Shown piece after piece: positions 55,757 through 64,000 of a stretch of DNA of 64,000 nucleotides. How positions within the stretch are numbered: position 1 is the stretch's first letter; the number at the start of each line of letters is the position of its first letter. Below the pieces are notes generated by a model. The model was not told the DNA's origin. It did not search any database and worked only from the letters and a program-made list of their open reading frames with translations. The position numbers were made by a program, and so were the translations under genes. This stretch comes from Rhizobacter terrae (lineage in GTDB: Bacteria > Pseudomonadota > Gammaproteobacteria > Burkholderiales > Burkholderiaceae_C): contig NZ_QUSW01000003.1 of NCBI RefSeq assembly GCF_003852895.1, forward strand, positions 1-64,000, given 5' to 3'.

Positions 55757-56699
55757 GGTTTCGCGGCGCGGCCAGTGTGCGTTGCGCGCCGGCCGCCAGC
55801 GCAGCCCCCACGCGGTCCAGCAACCCGCCATGGCGCGGCCCTTGGGCATCGGGCCCGAGTTGCCATTGGTGCCAGAACAGTTCCACCTCCAGCATCACCT
55901 CTGGCCTGAGCAGCACCAGCGAGCCGCTGCCCAGCAGCGGTTGCACCTGCACCAGGGGCACGACCCCCACGCCCCAGCCCATCAGCACCGCCCGGACGTA
56001 TGCCTCCGACGACGGCACGTAGCGTTCGCGCAGCGATGGCCGGCGCACACCGAAGGCCTGCGACACCCACTGCTGCTGCATGTCGTCCTTGCGGTTGAAG
56101 ATCAAGAACGGCACCTGGGCAAAATTGCCTTCGTGAAGGCCTTTCGGACCCGTTCCGCCCGACCCGATCAGCTCACGCTCGATGAATGACGGTGACGCCA
56201 CGGCGGTGTAGCGCATCACACCCAGCGGCTGGACGCGGCACCCCCGGAGTGCCTCCCGAACGGTGCTCACGCATCCGAGCACGGCGCCCTGTCGCAACCA
56301 GTCGTGGGTGAAGTCCTGGTCGTCGACCACCAGCTCCAGTGACACGCCCTCCTGCACCAATGGATCCAGCGCAGGCAGCACCCAGGTGGCGAGGCTGTCG
56401 GCATTGACGGCGATCGGCAGCCGCTCCTGCACCGGCGACGCCGCGCCAAGTTCGCGGGCGAGGTCCGAGCGCATGGCGTGCATCTGCCGGGCAAAGCGCA
56501 GCAGCACCTTGCCGGACTCGGTCAGGCGCAAGGGCCGCGAGCGCACGACCAGCAGCCGACCCACCTGGGCTTCCAGCGATTTCAGCCGCTGCGACACGGC
56601 CGACTGGGTGATCGACAGCCGTTGTGCGGCGCGCTCGAAGCCAGCCTCGTCCGCCAGGGCGGCGAGGCAATCGAGGGCGGCAGGGTCGAGGTCCTTCAT
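55713..56699 (-). CDS. argP: ArgP/LysG-type LysR-family regulator
   Basis: The 328-residue protein has a LysR HTH (LDCLAALADEAGFERAAQRLSITQSAVSQRLKSLEAQVGRLLVVRS) and an effector domain with the ArgP-like PIAVNADSLATWVLPAL and VDDQDFTHDWLRQG. ArgP activates lysine/arginine export on binding basic amino acids. It is divergent from the LysE-type exporter gene by 79 bases. The Arg-rich C-terminal tail runs into the end of the convergent small gene. Confidence 0.93.
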   Translation of the reverse strand: MKDLDPAALDCLAALADEAGFERAAQRLSITQSAVSQRLKSLEAQVGRLLVVRSRPLRLTESGKVLLRFARQMHAMRSDLARELGAASPVQERLPIAVNADSLATWVLPALDPLVQEGVSLELVVDDQDFTHDWLRQGAVLGCVSTVREALRGCRVQPLGVMRYTAVASPSFIERELIGSGGTGPKGLHEGNFAQVPFLIFNRKDDMQQQWVSQAFGVRRPSLRERYVPSSEAYVRAVLMGWGVGVVPLVQVQPLLGSGSLVLLRPEVMLEVELFWHQWQLGPDAQGPRHGGLLDRVGAALAAGAQRTLAAPRNLSGRRPRASPRSRP

Positions 56700-56777
56700 C
56701 AGTATTGCTAATGTATCTCGATAAATATTCATCACGCTTCACAGCGTCACTGCCGGTTCGGACAATCCGCAGCCACC

Positions 56778-57401
56778 ATGTCCACCATTTCCACCGCCTT
56801 GATCCAGGGCTGGCTGATGACCGCCGGCCTGATCGTCGCCATCGGCGCGCAGAACGCGCTGGTGCTGCGCCAGGGACTGGCCCGCTCGCATGTGGGCACG
56901 GTGGTGGCCGTGTGCACGCTGTCGGACTGGCTGCTGATCGCGGCTGGCGTCTTCGGGCTTGGATCGGTGATCCAGTCGTCGCCCCGGGTGCTGGATGTTT
57001 TCCGCTTCGGCGGCGCGGCGTTCCTCATCGTCTACGGCGCCCTGGCCGCTCGGCGCGCGATGACGCCCGGCACCACGTCGCTCCAGGCCGCCGGTCCCGC
57101 CGCCAGCCTGGGCGCCACGGTCGGCGCCACGCTGGCCCTCACCTACCTCAATCCCCACGTCTACCTGGACACCGTCGTGCTGCTGGGCAGCGTCGGTGCG
57201 CAGCAGCCGGACCCGTCAGCGCGCGGTGCCTTCGCCGTCGGCGCGGGCCTTGCATCGCTGATGTGGTTCACCGCACTGGGCTTCGGCGCTTCCGCCAGCG
57301 CGCGGTGGCTGCGGCGCCCGGGCGTGTGGCGCGGCCTCGATGCCAGCGTGGCGCTGGTGATGTTCATCGTCGCCGCGCAACTGCTGCTCAAACCTCTTTG
57401 A
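56778..57401 (+). CDS. LysE/ArgO-family amino acid exporter
   Basis: The 207-residue inner-membrane protein has the LysE signature GLIVAIGAQNALVLRQGL and TYLNPHVYLDTVVLLGSVG, with about six helices. It exports lysine or arginine and is the expected target of the divergent ArgP regulator. Length is standard. Confidence 0.93.
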   Translation: MSTISTALIQGWLMTAGLIVAIGAQNALVLRQGLARSHVGTVVAVCTLSDWLLIAAGVFGLGSVIQSSPRVLDVFRFGGAAFLIVYGALAARRAMTPGTTSLQAAGPAASLGATVGATLALTYLNPHVYLDTVVLLGSVGAQQPDPSARGAFAVGAGLASLMWFTALGFGASASARWLRRPGVWRGLDASVALVMFIVAAQLLLKPL

Positions 57402-57423
57402 ATCGAAGAAGAAAGTCCTCGTC

Positions 57424-58731
57424 ATGAAAGTGATCGTCCTGGGCGCCGGCATCATCGGCGTGAGCACCGCCTGGCATCTGCTGGAGCAAGGCCACGAGGT
57501 GACGGTCGTCGACCGCCAGCCCGCCGCCGCACTGGAAACCAGCTTCGCCAACGGCGCGCAGATCTCAGTGAGCTTCTGCGAGCCCTGGGCCAACGCCGGC
57601 GCGCCCTTCAAGGTCGCGAAGTGGCTGCTGCGCGACGACTCGCCGCTGCTGTTCCGTCCACGGCTGGACCCGCACCAGTGGCGCTGGGGCCTGAGCTTCC
57701 TCACGCAGTGCAACGACCACGCCTTCGAGCGCAACGTGGCGCAGCTGGTGGCGCTGGGCCGCTACAGCCACGAGACGCTCAAGGAGATGGTGTCGCGCAC
57801 CGGCATCGTCTACGACCGCCTGGAGCGAGGCATCCTGCATTTCTTCTCCAGCCAGAAGGACTTCGACGCCGGCGCCGAAGCCGCGCAGGTGATGCGACAT
57901 CACGGCGTGGACCGGCGCGTGCTTTCACGCGAAGAGGTGCTGAAGATCGAGCCTTCGCTCCGGCATTTCGGCGACCGCATCTTCGGCGGCACCTTCACGC
58001 CCAGCGATGAATCGGGCGATGCACGCGTGTTCACGCAGGAGCTTGCCAAGCGTTGCGCGCAACGTGGCGTCGCATTCCTCTACGACCATGACATCGCCAG
58101 CTTCGACACGGCCGGGCGCATGGTGTCTTCGGTGCAGGTGACCGACCGCCTCACCGGCCGCAGCACCGACCTGAAGGCAGACGCCTACGTCGCCGCCATG
58201 GGCAGCTTCACGGCCCCGGCACTGCGCCCGCTGGGCATTTACCTCAACATCTATCCGGCCAAGGGCTACTCGGCCACGCTGAAGCTGAAGAAGCCGCAGG
58301 AGGCGAGCGTGGTGAGCATGATCGACGACGCCCGCAAGATCGCCATCAGCCGCCTGGGCGACACCATCCGCATCGCCGGCACGGCGGAGATGGCGGGCTA
58401 CGACTCCAGCCTCGACAGCCGCACTTCGCGTGCGCGCTGCGAGGCGCTGATCCAGCGCTACGAGGAACTCTTCCCCGGCGTGGCCCACACCAGCGAGCCG
58501 AACTTCTGGGCCGGGCTGCGGCCGAGCACGCCGGACAACATCCCGATCATCGGACGCAGCAAGGTTCACAACCTGTGGATCAACGCTGGGCACGGCACGC
58601 TGGGCTGGACGCACGGCGCGGGCTCGGGCCGCGCGCTGGCCGAGTTGATGAGCGGGCAGCGGCCGGCACTGAACTTCAACTTCCTGGGCGACGCCCGCCC
58701 GTTGCGGACGCCGCAGGTCGCGACCGCCTGA
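57424..58731 (+). CDS. dadA: D-amino acid dehydrogenase small subunit
   Basis: The 435-residue FAD enzyme oxidises D-amino acids to keto acids, passing electrons to the respiratory chain. The FAD-binding N-terminus VIVLGAGIIGVSTAWHLLEQ and the C-terminal LWINAGHGTLGWTHGAGSG are complete. It follows the exporter by 22 bases. Racemase dadX is not adjacent. Confidence 0.94.
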   Translation: MKVIVLGAGIIGVSTAWHLLEQGHEVTVVDRQPAAALETSFANGAQISVSFCEPWANAGAPFKVAKWLLRDDSPLLFRPRLDPHQWRWGLSFLTQCNDHAFERNVAQLVALGRYSHETLKEMVSRTGIVYDRLERGILHFFSSQKDFDAGAEAAQVMRHHGVDRRVLSREEVLKIEPSLRHFGDRIFGGTFTPSDESGDARVFTQELAKRCAQRGVAFLYDHDIASFDTAGRMVSSVQVTDRLTGRSTDLKADAYVAAMGSFTAPALRPLGIYLNIYPAKGYSATLKLKKPQEASVVSMIDDARKIAISRLGDTIRIAGTAEMAGYDSSLDSRTSRARCEALIQRYEELFPGVAHTSEPNFWAGLRPSTPDNIPIIGRSKVHNLWINAGHGTLGWTHGAGSGRALAELMSGQRPALNFNFLGDARPLRTPQVATA

Positions 58732-58735
58732 TCAA

Positions 58736-59212
58736 TCAGTTGGCGGCGACGTACTTGTTGCCGTTGGCCTTGTAGGCCGCGATGGCCTTCTTCAGGTCGG
58801 TGTACTCGCTGCAGCCCAGGCGGCAGGCCTTGTCCAGCACGGCCAGGCGGGATTCGGCCTTGGGCAGGTCGCCCTTCATCAGGTACAGCTCGCCGGAGTA
58901 TTCCAGTGCGCCGCGGTGCTGCGGGTCGATGCGCAGGGCTTCGTCGTAGTAGCGCTCGGCGGCGTCGTAGTCGGGCACCTTGGCCTTGCGGTGGCTGTAG
59001 CCCATGAGGTTGTTCCAGTCGGCGCTGGTGGGGTCGTTGACCTTCTTCAGCTCCTCGATGGCGCCGCGCCAGGATTGGGCCGCGATCTGCGCGCGCGCTG
59101 CGGCCAGCTTGTCCACCGTGGCAGCAGCAGGTTCGGTGTCAGCGGCAAAGGCGGTGTGGGCGCAGGCGGCCAGCAAGGCGACGGACAGGAGGCGGGAAAG
59201 CGTGGTCTTCAT
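58736..59212 (-). CDS. Exported TPR protein
   Basis: The 158-residue protein has a signal peptide (MKTTLSRLLSVALLAACAH, cleavage after FAA) and two or three TPR units, including YDAAERYYDEALRIDPQHRGALEYSGELYLMKGDLPKAESRLAVLDKAC with spacing of 34 residues. It is likely a periplasmic scaffold. It lies downstream of the sigma/anti-sigma pair on the same strand and could be part of that regulon. Confidence 0.8.
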   Translation of the reverse strand: MKTTLSRLLSVALLAACAHTAFAADTEPAAATVDKLAAARAQIAAQSWRGAIEELKKVNDPTSADWNNLMGYSHRKAKVPDYDAAERYYDEALRIDPQHRGALEYSGELYLMKGDLPKAESRLAVLDKACRLGCSEYTDLKKAIAAYKANGNKYVAAN

Positions 59213-59286
59213 GGCGAGGTCCTCTCTAGGTTGGAGACACCGCTCATCGATGTCTTGCCTGGACTTACGAGGCCTGCCGGTCGTTG

Positions 59287-59322
59287 GACGCGTGCAATTC
59301 CGAAAGGAATTGCAACCGCGTC
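59287..59322 (-). terminator. Two-tier hairpin at the end of the anti-sigma gene
   Basis: An inner 9-bp stem TGCAATTCC/GGAATTGCA with a 4-base loop is extended by an outer 6-bp GACGCG/CGCGTC stem across a 2-base bulge. It overlaps the anti-sigma stop codon. No T tract follows, but the stem is strong enough to end or protect the sigma-anti-sigma mRNA. Confidence 0.5.
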
Positions 59323-60067
59323 ACCACAGCTTGACGCAATGCCCCGACAACGCGAACTCCGCAGGCGGTTCTTCGCCCGGCCGCGCAGGTCCATCGCTCA
59401 CGCTGATGGCCAGCCGACCCACGTTGGAGAAGAGCTTCTCCGAGGTATCGGGCAGGGCCACGGTCACCGACGACTTCACCTCCGGCAGCGGCGGAAGCAC
59501 CGCCACCGGAAACGGTTTGCCCCCAGCCGGGAAGGCCCACAGTTGTGCCACCTTTCCCGGCGGCACGGCTACCGGCTGCAGCACCTTCACCGTGAGTTGC
59601 GTCCCCTGGCGGCGGGAGTTGGCGAGGATGGCGGGCTTGCCGGCGTTGTCCAGCAGCAGGCCGACGTAGCTCGCCGGCAGCTTGTCGGACTGCGGCTCCA
59701 TGCCGATCAGCCCGGGTTGGGATCGCAGCACCACCACACACAAGAGCACGCCGGCCAGTGCACCGCCCAGGCTGCGCACCGACAGCAGGTTCCACAGCCA
59801 CTGCAGCGGTCCCTTGGCGGGCTCGGCAGATTTGGCGGGGGCGAACAACCGCTTCTCCAGGCCGTCCCAGACCTGGTCTCGCGGCTGCAGCGGCGGCACG
59901 CCCGCAGCGAGCACCGTGAAGCGCTCCTGCCAGGCGGTCACGGCACGCGCGGCCTGCGGTGCCTCGCGCAGCAGCTTTTCGAAGCGGCGGCGCGGACGGC
60001 CGGTCATCGTGCCCAGCGCGTACTCGCGCGCCAGGCGGTCCAGTCGTTGCGGGAGGAGGTAGTTCAT
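59321..60067 (-). CDS. RskA-type anti-sigma factor
   Basis: The 248-residue protein has a cytosolic N-terminal sigma-binding region (LAREYALGTMTGRPRRRFEKLLRE), one membrane helix near residues 100-120 (SLGGALAGVLLCVVVL) and a periplasmic domain with the RskA C-terminal pattern (VAQLWAFPAGGKPFPVAVLP). It should hold the adjacent sigma factor at the membrane and release it on signal. Start is eight bases after the sigma stop. Confidence 0.9.
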   Translation of the reverse strand: MNYLLPQRLDRLAREYALGTMTGRPRRRFEKLLREAPQAARAVTAWQERFTVLAAGVPPLQPRDQVWDGLEKRLFAPAKSAEPAKGPLQWLWNLLSVRSLGGALAGVLLCVVVLRSQPGLIGMEPQSDKLPASYVGLLLDNAGKPAILANSRRQGTQLTVKVLQPVAVPPGKVAQLWAFPAGGKPFPVAVLPPLPEVKSSVTVALPDTSEKLFSNVGRLAISVSDGPARPGEEPPAEFALSGHCVKLW

Positions 60068-60074
60068 GCCGCCC

Positions 60075-60647
60075 TCACGCCGTCACGCCGGCTGCCTCAA
60101 GGCAGGACTTGAGCTTGTCCAGCCCGCGCCGCACCCAGGCCTTGGCGGTGCCCAGCGGCGCGTTCAGGGCTTCGGCAATGTCGGTGTGGACCATGCCCTT
60201 GTAGTAAGCGAGCGCCAACGCCTGCCGCTGCGACGGATTCAGCTCGCTCATGCAGCGGTCGATGTTCACCTTCACCAGGCTGTCGTCGAGCAGTTGCTGC
60301 GGCTGCAAGGCATCGTCGGCCGCCACGTCCATGCCTTCGTCGTCGAGTGCGACGGTGGAATTCCGTTCGGTCTTGCCCGAGCGCACGGCGTCGATCGCCT
60401 TGTTGCGGACGATGTTGATGAGCCAGGTCATCGGTGTGGCGACGCCGGGGTTGTAGCCCGCGGCACTGTTCCAGACATTCATGAAAGCTTCCTGCAGCAC
60501 CTCTTCGGCGCGGTCCCGGTTGTTCAATATACGGAACGCGACGCCTAAAAGATGCGCCGAGGTCGCCCGATACAGCTGCTCGAAGGCGGACCGGTCGCGC
60601 AAGGCGATGCGGGACAGCAGTTGCGGAAGGTCGGCAGCAGCGGACAT
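60075..60647 (-). CDS. ECF sigma factor (SigK/RpoE-like)
   Basis: The 190-residue protein from ATG 60647 has region 2 (AFEQLYRATSAHLLGVAFRILNNRDRAEEVLQEAFMNVW and TPMTWLINIVRNKAIDAVR) and region 4 (LNPSQRQALALAYYKGMVHTDIAEALNAPLGTAKAWVRRGLDKLK). Its partner anti-sigma factor follows directly. Target promoters are not identifiable here. Confidence 0.92.
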   Translation of the reverse strand: MSAAADLPQLLSRIALRDRSAFEQLYRATSAHLLGVAFRILNNRDRAEEVLQEAFMNVWNSAAGYNPGVATPMTWLINIVRNKAIDAVRSGKTERNSTVALDDEGMDVAADDALQPQQLLDDSLVKVNIDRCMSELNPSQRQALALAYYKGMVHTDIAEALNAPLGTAKAWVRRGLDKLKSCLEAAGVTA

Positions 60648-60777
60648 GGGGCTCGTGGGGGATGGACCCGGCGGCAGTTGGCGGCGCAGAGTATGCCGCC
60701 AGTTGCTGCCATCGCAACACATCCGCTCATAGGAACCTACAATCGCGCCCCCTCGCGTTCACCTATCCGGGTTTGCC

Positions 60778-62064
60778 ATGTACTGTGCGATCGACTTCGG
60801 CACCTCGAACTCCGCGATCGCCGTCCCTTCCGGGGACGGCGGCATGCGCCTCGTCGAACTCGAGCGCGGCTACCGGACGATGCCGACCGCCGTCTTCTAC
60901 TTTGTCGAAGGGCCGGAAACCAACGGGCCGCCCCGGGCCTTCGGGCGCGCGGCGGTGGCCGCCTACGTGGACGGCATTGACGGCCGCCTCATGCGCTCGA
61001 TGAAGAGCATCCTCGGCTCGACGCTGGTGGACCAGACCACCGACGTGGGCGGCGGGCGCGGCGCGAAGTACATCGACATCATCGCGGGCTATCTGCGCCA
61101 CCTGAAAGCCAAGGCGGAAGATGAGGCTGGCGGCACCATCCGCCAGGCGGTGCTCGGCCGCCCGGTGTTCTTCGTGGACGACGAACCGGCACGTGATGCG
61201 CAGGCCCAGTCGGCGCTGGAAGGCGCGGCGCTCAGCGTGGGCTTCGAAGAGGTGAGCTTCCAGTACGAGCCGATCGCCGCGGCCTTCGACCACGAGCGGC
61301 AGATCTCGCACGAGGAAGTCGTGCTGGTGGCCGACATCGGCGGTGGCACCTCGGACTTCTCCGTCGTGCGTGTCGGCCCCGAGCGCATGAAGCGGCTGGA
61401 GCGCAAGGACGACATCCTCGCCAACCACGGCGTGCACATCGCCGGCACCGACTTCGACCGGCGCGTGGAACTGGCCACCGTGCTGCCGGAATTCGGCTAC
61501 GGCGCCTACGGCCCGAGCATCGCCGGTGCGCCGCCGCGCGAAGTGCCCAGCGGCATCTACTTCGACCTGGCCACCTGGCACCTCATCAACACCGTGTACA
61601 GCCCGCAGCGCGTGGCCGAGGCGCGAGCGCTGCGTGTGAACTTCGCAGACCTGAAGCAGCACCAGCGGCTGATGACGGTCATCACCGAGCGGCTGGGCCA
61701 CGAACTGGCCGCTCGGGCCGAGCAGGCCAAGATCGACGTGGCCGGCGGCGGCGAGGCTGTGGTGGACCTGAGCCACGTGGAGTCGCGACTGGCGGTGCGG
61801 CTGAGCGAGGCGCAGGCGGTGGATGCGATCTCGGCGGACATCGAACGCATCGTCACGGCAGCCCGTGAGACCGCCGCCCAGGCCGGACTGAAACCGGACC
61901 AGATCGACGCGCTCTATTTCACCGGCGGCTCCACCGGTTTCCGCCTGCTCTCGCAGAAGATCGCCGACGCCTTCCCCGCGGCACGCGCGGTGCGCGGCGA
62001 CCGCTTCGCCAGCGTGGCCACCGGCCTGGGCCTGCACGCCGAGCGGCTGTTCGGACGCGGTTGA
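60778..62064 (+). CDS. Hsp70-like actin-fold protein, YegD type
   Basis: The 428-residue protein has the Hsp70 ATPase fold with phosphate loops CAIDFGTSNSAIAV and VADIGGGTSDFSVV but no substrate-binding domain, as in YegD. An adenosine motif-like FTGGSTGFRLL lies near the end. It may be a chaperone-like ATPase with its own client. It is monocistronic and convergent with the YecA-like gene two bases away. Confidence 0.9.
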   Translation: MYCAIDFGTSNSAIAVPSGDGGMRLVELERGYRTMPTAVFYFVEGPETNGPPRAFGRAAVAAYVDGIDGRLMRSMKSILGSTLVDQTTDVGGGRGAKYIDIIAGYLRHLKAKAEDEAGGTIRQAVLGRPVFFVDDEPARDAQAQSALEGAALSVGFEEVSFQYEPIAAAFDHERQISHEEVVLVADIGGGTSDFSVVRVGPERMKRLERKDDILANHGVHIAGTDFDRRVELATVLPEFGYGAYGPSIAGAPPREVPSGIYFDLATWHLINTVYSPQRVAEARALRVNFADLKQHQRLMTVITERLGHELAARAEQAKIDVAGGGEAVVDLSHVESRLAVRLSEAQAVDAISADIERIVTAARETAAQAGLKPDQIDALYFTGGSTGFRLLSQKIADAFPAARAVRGDRFASVATGLGLHAERLFGRG

Positions 62065-62065
62065 A

Positions 62066-62824
62066 TCAGCGCCGCGGCGGTGGCCGTCGCGCCGGGCCAG
62101 GACGCTGTGGCTTGGACGGCGCGGATGCCGGACGGCTCACATCGGCCAGCAGCAAGGTGGCGCGCACGAGCGCTTCCACCGCCTCCGTCAGGTCTTCGGG
62201 CGGCTCCAGCGACTCGATCTCGGCCAGCAGCTCCTCGGCGTCCTCCAGGTCGTCCGGGTCGAGGTGGCGGTACAGCATCGCGAGGGGTTCGGTGATATCC
62301 GCCGCATTGAACTGCATCAGCGCGGGGAAGAACTCCTGCGCGGTCGCGAAGCCGGCCACCCACGGGTAGACGGCATCGACCTCCGGCGGCGCCTCGTCGA
62401 AGGCCTCGTCCTGCGCGTCGTCTTCGCCCTCCAGCTCGAAGACCCAGGGATCGAACCACTGGCGGCGGGCGATGGCGTCTTCAAGCTCGGCATGGCGGCG
62501 GCGCACCAGGGCGTGCAGCCGCAAGGCGTCGAACTGCGCGGGCAGCGCACGGCCATCCGCATCGGTCACGTGCGGCAGCCAGCGGAATTCGGGAATGCGC
62601 TGCGGCTGCAGCAGCACCCCGCACAGGAAGCCGTCCAGCATGCTGACGTCCAGCGGCTCCAGGGGTGCCGGCACGCGGTCCAGCAGGGCTTGCAGCTCGT
62701 CGATCTCGCGCTCGTCCAGCGGCTTCACGGCCGTGTGGCGTGGGGCCGGGTGCGGTGTGTGGCGTTGCGGTGTCCGCGCAGGCGGACCGGGACGTGGGCG
62801 AGGTGATCCGGGCATGGCCGCCAT
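62066..62824 (-). CDS. YecA/UPF0149 protein without SEC-C motif
   Basis: The product of up to 252 residues has the YecA domain (VSMLDGFLCGVLLQPQRIPEFRWLPHV, VYPWVAGFATAQEFFPALMQF) similar to that at 53462, but the C-terminus is a basic Pro/Arg tail in place of the zinc motif. The N-terminus is a Pro/Arg-rich stretch, so a later start is possible. Function is unknown. Confidence 0.85.
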   Translation of the reverse strand: MAAMPGSPRPRPGPPARTPQRHTPHPAPRHTAVKPLDEREIDELQALLDRVPAPLEPLDVSMLDGFLCGVLLQPQRIPEFRWLPHVTDADGRALPAQFDALRLHALVRRRHAELEDAIARRQWFDPWVFELEGEDDAQDEAFDEAPPEVDAVYPWVAGFATAQEFFPALMQFNAADITEPLAMLYRHLDPDDLEDAEELLAEIESLEPPEDLTEAVEALVRATLLLADVSRPASAPSKPQRPGPARRPPPRR

Positions 62825-62884
62825 TGTGGCGCGAGCGCACCGGTCAGCGGGCAGTCAGTCCGAAACCTTCTGCCACAAATCCAC

Positions 62885-63119
62885 CGGGGTTTCTCCCTCG
62901 TATTGGGGATATCCGGCACGTGAGCAGGCACCTACAGTGCATCCATCGCTGTCACACGGGGCCTCATTCAGGCCTACGCGTCAAGGTCCGCAACACCTGC
63001 CCGACGAAGAAGAACCAGAAAACCCCACAGGGTGAGAGACCGAAGCAACCGTCCCAACGACGTCCTTTCTTTGAAGGACCTTACTGCCCACCCCCTTCCA
63101 AGCGGGTGGGCATTTTTTT
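62885..63119 (+). ncRNA. Possible structured small RNA
   Basis: This 235-base gap has no convincing frame but several stems: ACAGTG/CGCTGT at 62934-62952, GGCCT/AGGCC at 62960-62974, GTCCTT/AAGGAC at 63062-63079, and a long-range GGGGTTTCT (62886-62894) with AGAAAACCCC (63017-63026). It ends in a strong intrinsic terminator. No known RNA family matched by eye; 6S RNA and glycine riboswitch were considered and not supported. Confidence 0.35.
63085..63119 (+). terminator. Strong rho-independent terminator
   Basis: A perfect 9-bp stem TGCCCACCC/GGGTGGGCA with a 10-base loop is followed by seven T. No plus-strand gene ends nearby (Hsp70-like stop is 1 kb upstream), so it must terminate an unannotated transcript. 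Confidence 0.9.
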
Positions 63120-63121
63120 AT

Positions 63122-63150
63122 GGCCCCCCAGTCGCTGGCGCTCCTGCCCC
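63122..63150 (+). repeat. Intergenic palindromic-type element, copy 2
   Basis: GGCCCCCCAGTCGCTGGCG followed by CTCCTG aligns with the element at 27483-27509 (minus strand there) with a few changes. It lies between the terminator and the thioesterase gene. Confidence 0.4.
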
Positions 63151-63231
63151 CATGGGGCGCCACCCTGCGGACTGGCGGAGCCAGATCCGCGGGCGTTGCT
63201 TGATCTGGCGCTCGCTGCGCTTGCTCTTTGT

Positions 63232-63645
63232 CTACGACAAGATCATCTGCGTGCAGCGGAACAGGGCCATCTTCTTGCCCTGCGGGCTGAAGACCGTGGC
63301 TGACCAGACCTGTGTCGTGCGGCCCAGGTGTTCGCCCACGGCTTCGCAGCGGATCAGGCCTTCCTTGGCCGTCCCGAGGAAGTTGCTCTTGAGTTCCACC
63401 GTGGTGAAGTTCTTCGCGCCTTCGGGCAGGTGGGCGATGGTGGCGTAACCGGCGCTGGTGTCGGCCAGCAAGATCACACTGGCTGCGTGCAGGAAGCCGT
63501 TGGGTGCGTGCATCCAGGGTTGCACTTCCATCTCCGCTTCGAGGCGGCCTTCCTCGATCTTCGTGATGCGCACGCCGTAGCGCTCGGGCAGGCAGCCGGT
63601 CTGGCGCTGGTGGAACATGTCGGGCGTGATGCCGGGCCTGAGCAT
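63232..63645 (-). CDS. PaaI-family hotdog thioesterase
   Basis: The 137-residue protein has the PaaI/YbgC-like hotdog core: GVRITKIEEGRLEAEMEVQPWMHAPNGFLHAASVILLADTSAG, where HAPNGFLHAA carries the usual acidic/Asn neighbourhood, and FTTVELKSNFLG. It probably hydrolyses acyl-CoA thioesters. AGGAGG seven bases before ATG 63645 supports the start over an ATG at 63681. Confidence 0.88.
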   Translation of the reverse strand: MLRPGITPDMFHQRQTGCLPERYGVRITKIEEGRLEAEMEVQPWMHAPNGFLHAASVILLADTSAGYATIAHLPEGAKNFTTVELKSNFLGTAKEGLIRCEAVGEHLGRTTQVWSATVFSPQGKKMALFRCTQMILS

Positions 63646-63759
63646 AGGCGGGTCCTCCTGGAGATCGAATCGGTCGAGCATATCGGGGCCAGGGGGATTG
63701 CGCTTGTCCCCTGCGGCACGCCCAGACCACAATCCCCCACAGACTGACAAAGACCTGCC

Positions 63760-64000
63760 GTGAAGCGATTGATGAGGGGCTGCACCCTGTTGGCGGTGCT
63801 GGCTGGCGCCATGGCCTGCGCACGGGCCGAGATCACTGACATCCGTGCCTGCGGCGGGGCCAATGAATGGCCGCCGTCGTCGTACTACGTGCGCCGCGAG
63901 GGCCAGGCCACCACCGAGGTGGCCGGCTACTCGCCGGAGGTGCTCGCCGCGGCATTGGGCGGCAGCCGCTTCCGGCCCCACGTGACGCTGCTGCCCTTCG
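63760..64000 (+). CDS. Periplasmic solute-binding protein (family 3-like), N-terminal part
   Basis: The frame starts at GTG 63760 with a signal peptide (LLAVLAGAMACARA) and continues past the right edge after about 80 residues. The mature start ITDIRACGGANEWPPSSYYV and VAGYSPEVLAAALG match amino-acid-type binding proteins or the sensor part of kinases that use this fold. The visible part cannot decide between a free binding protein and a sensor. Confidence 0.65.
   Translation, partial: MKRLMRGCTLLAVLAGAMACARAEITDIRACGGANEWPPSSYYVRREGQATTEVAGYSPEVLAAALGGSRFRPHVTLLPF

Noticed and set aside
62885-63060. 6S RNA or glycine riboswitch
   Set aside because: No conserved 6S flanks or full glycine aptamer core could be matched; only short resemblances such as GAGAGACC were seen.

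Overview
The window reads as chromosomal DNA of a high-GC betaproteobacterium, most likely of the order Burkholderiales (Rubrivivax/Leptothrix/Roseateles-like). The pointers are the gene content (apaG, mltA, rpe, gph, trpEGDC, a single-chain indolepyruvate ferredoxin oxidoreductase, ArgP/ArgO, ECF sigma factors of the X6 type), strong GC bias at third codon positions and long antisense shadow frames. No tRNA, rRNA, CRISPR array, insertion sequence or prophage gene was seen. Species cannot be assigned from the sequence alone.

Layout. 0-2.8 kb: a TonB-ExbB-ExbD-ExbD operon on the minus strand, with a signal-peptide protein cut by the left edge. 2.8-8.9 kb: the tryptophan operon trpE-trpG-ltaE-trpD-trpC-ung on the minus strand, preceded by a Trp-rich leader peptide. 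9-11.2 kb: a chalcone-isomerase-fold periplasmic protein, a GH16-like protein and gph. 11.3-14.5 kb: an ECF sigma factor overlapping a Ser/Thr kinase. 14.5-23.4 kb: carbohydrate genes, namely a sugar-binding protein, a ROK regulator and a GH43 xylosidase behind a ROK-type operator, an NTF2-like protein, an AraC regulator and a heparinase II/III-type lipoprotein. 23.5-27.5 kb: a hybrid histidine kinase, a FeeM-like N-acyl amino acid synthase and rpe.

27.5-40.2 kb is the most unusual block. On the minus strand a TonB-dependent receptor, a DUF1549/DUF1553 (PSD1-type) protein with a haem motif, a DUF1501 protein with a Tat signal and three small monohaem cytochromes follow one another. Divergently on the plus strand lie a cysteine-less rhodanese, a second ExbB-ExbD-ExbD-TonB set and a sigma-54 activator without a sensor domain. 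A near-consensus -24/-12 promoter and a 9-bp inverted repeat lie between the two arms. I infer one regulated uptake and periplasmic processing system for an unknown substrate; a sulfur-related role is only a guess.

40.2-64 kb: apaG, mltA, cyanase, a KaiC-like ATPase with a histidine kinase, a diguanylate cyclase, an Lrp regulator divergent from indolepyruvate ferredoxin oxidoreductase, hutH/hutC with a shared operator, two YecA-like proteins, a metallophosphoesterase, argP/argO/dadA, an ECF sigma/anti-sigma pair, an Hsp70-like protein, a possible structured RNA ending in a strong terminator, a thioesterase and a periplasmic binding protein cut by the right edge.

apaG/mltA, rpe, gph and trp genes are usually close together in Burkholderiales. 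Here they are spread over 37 kb with accessory cassettes between them, which suggests repeated insertion into a core locus.
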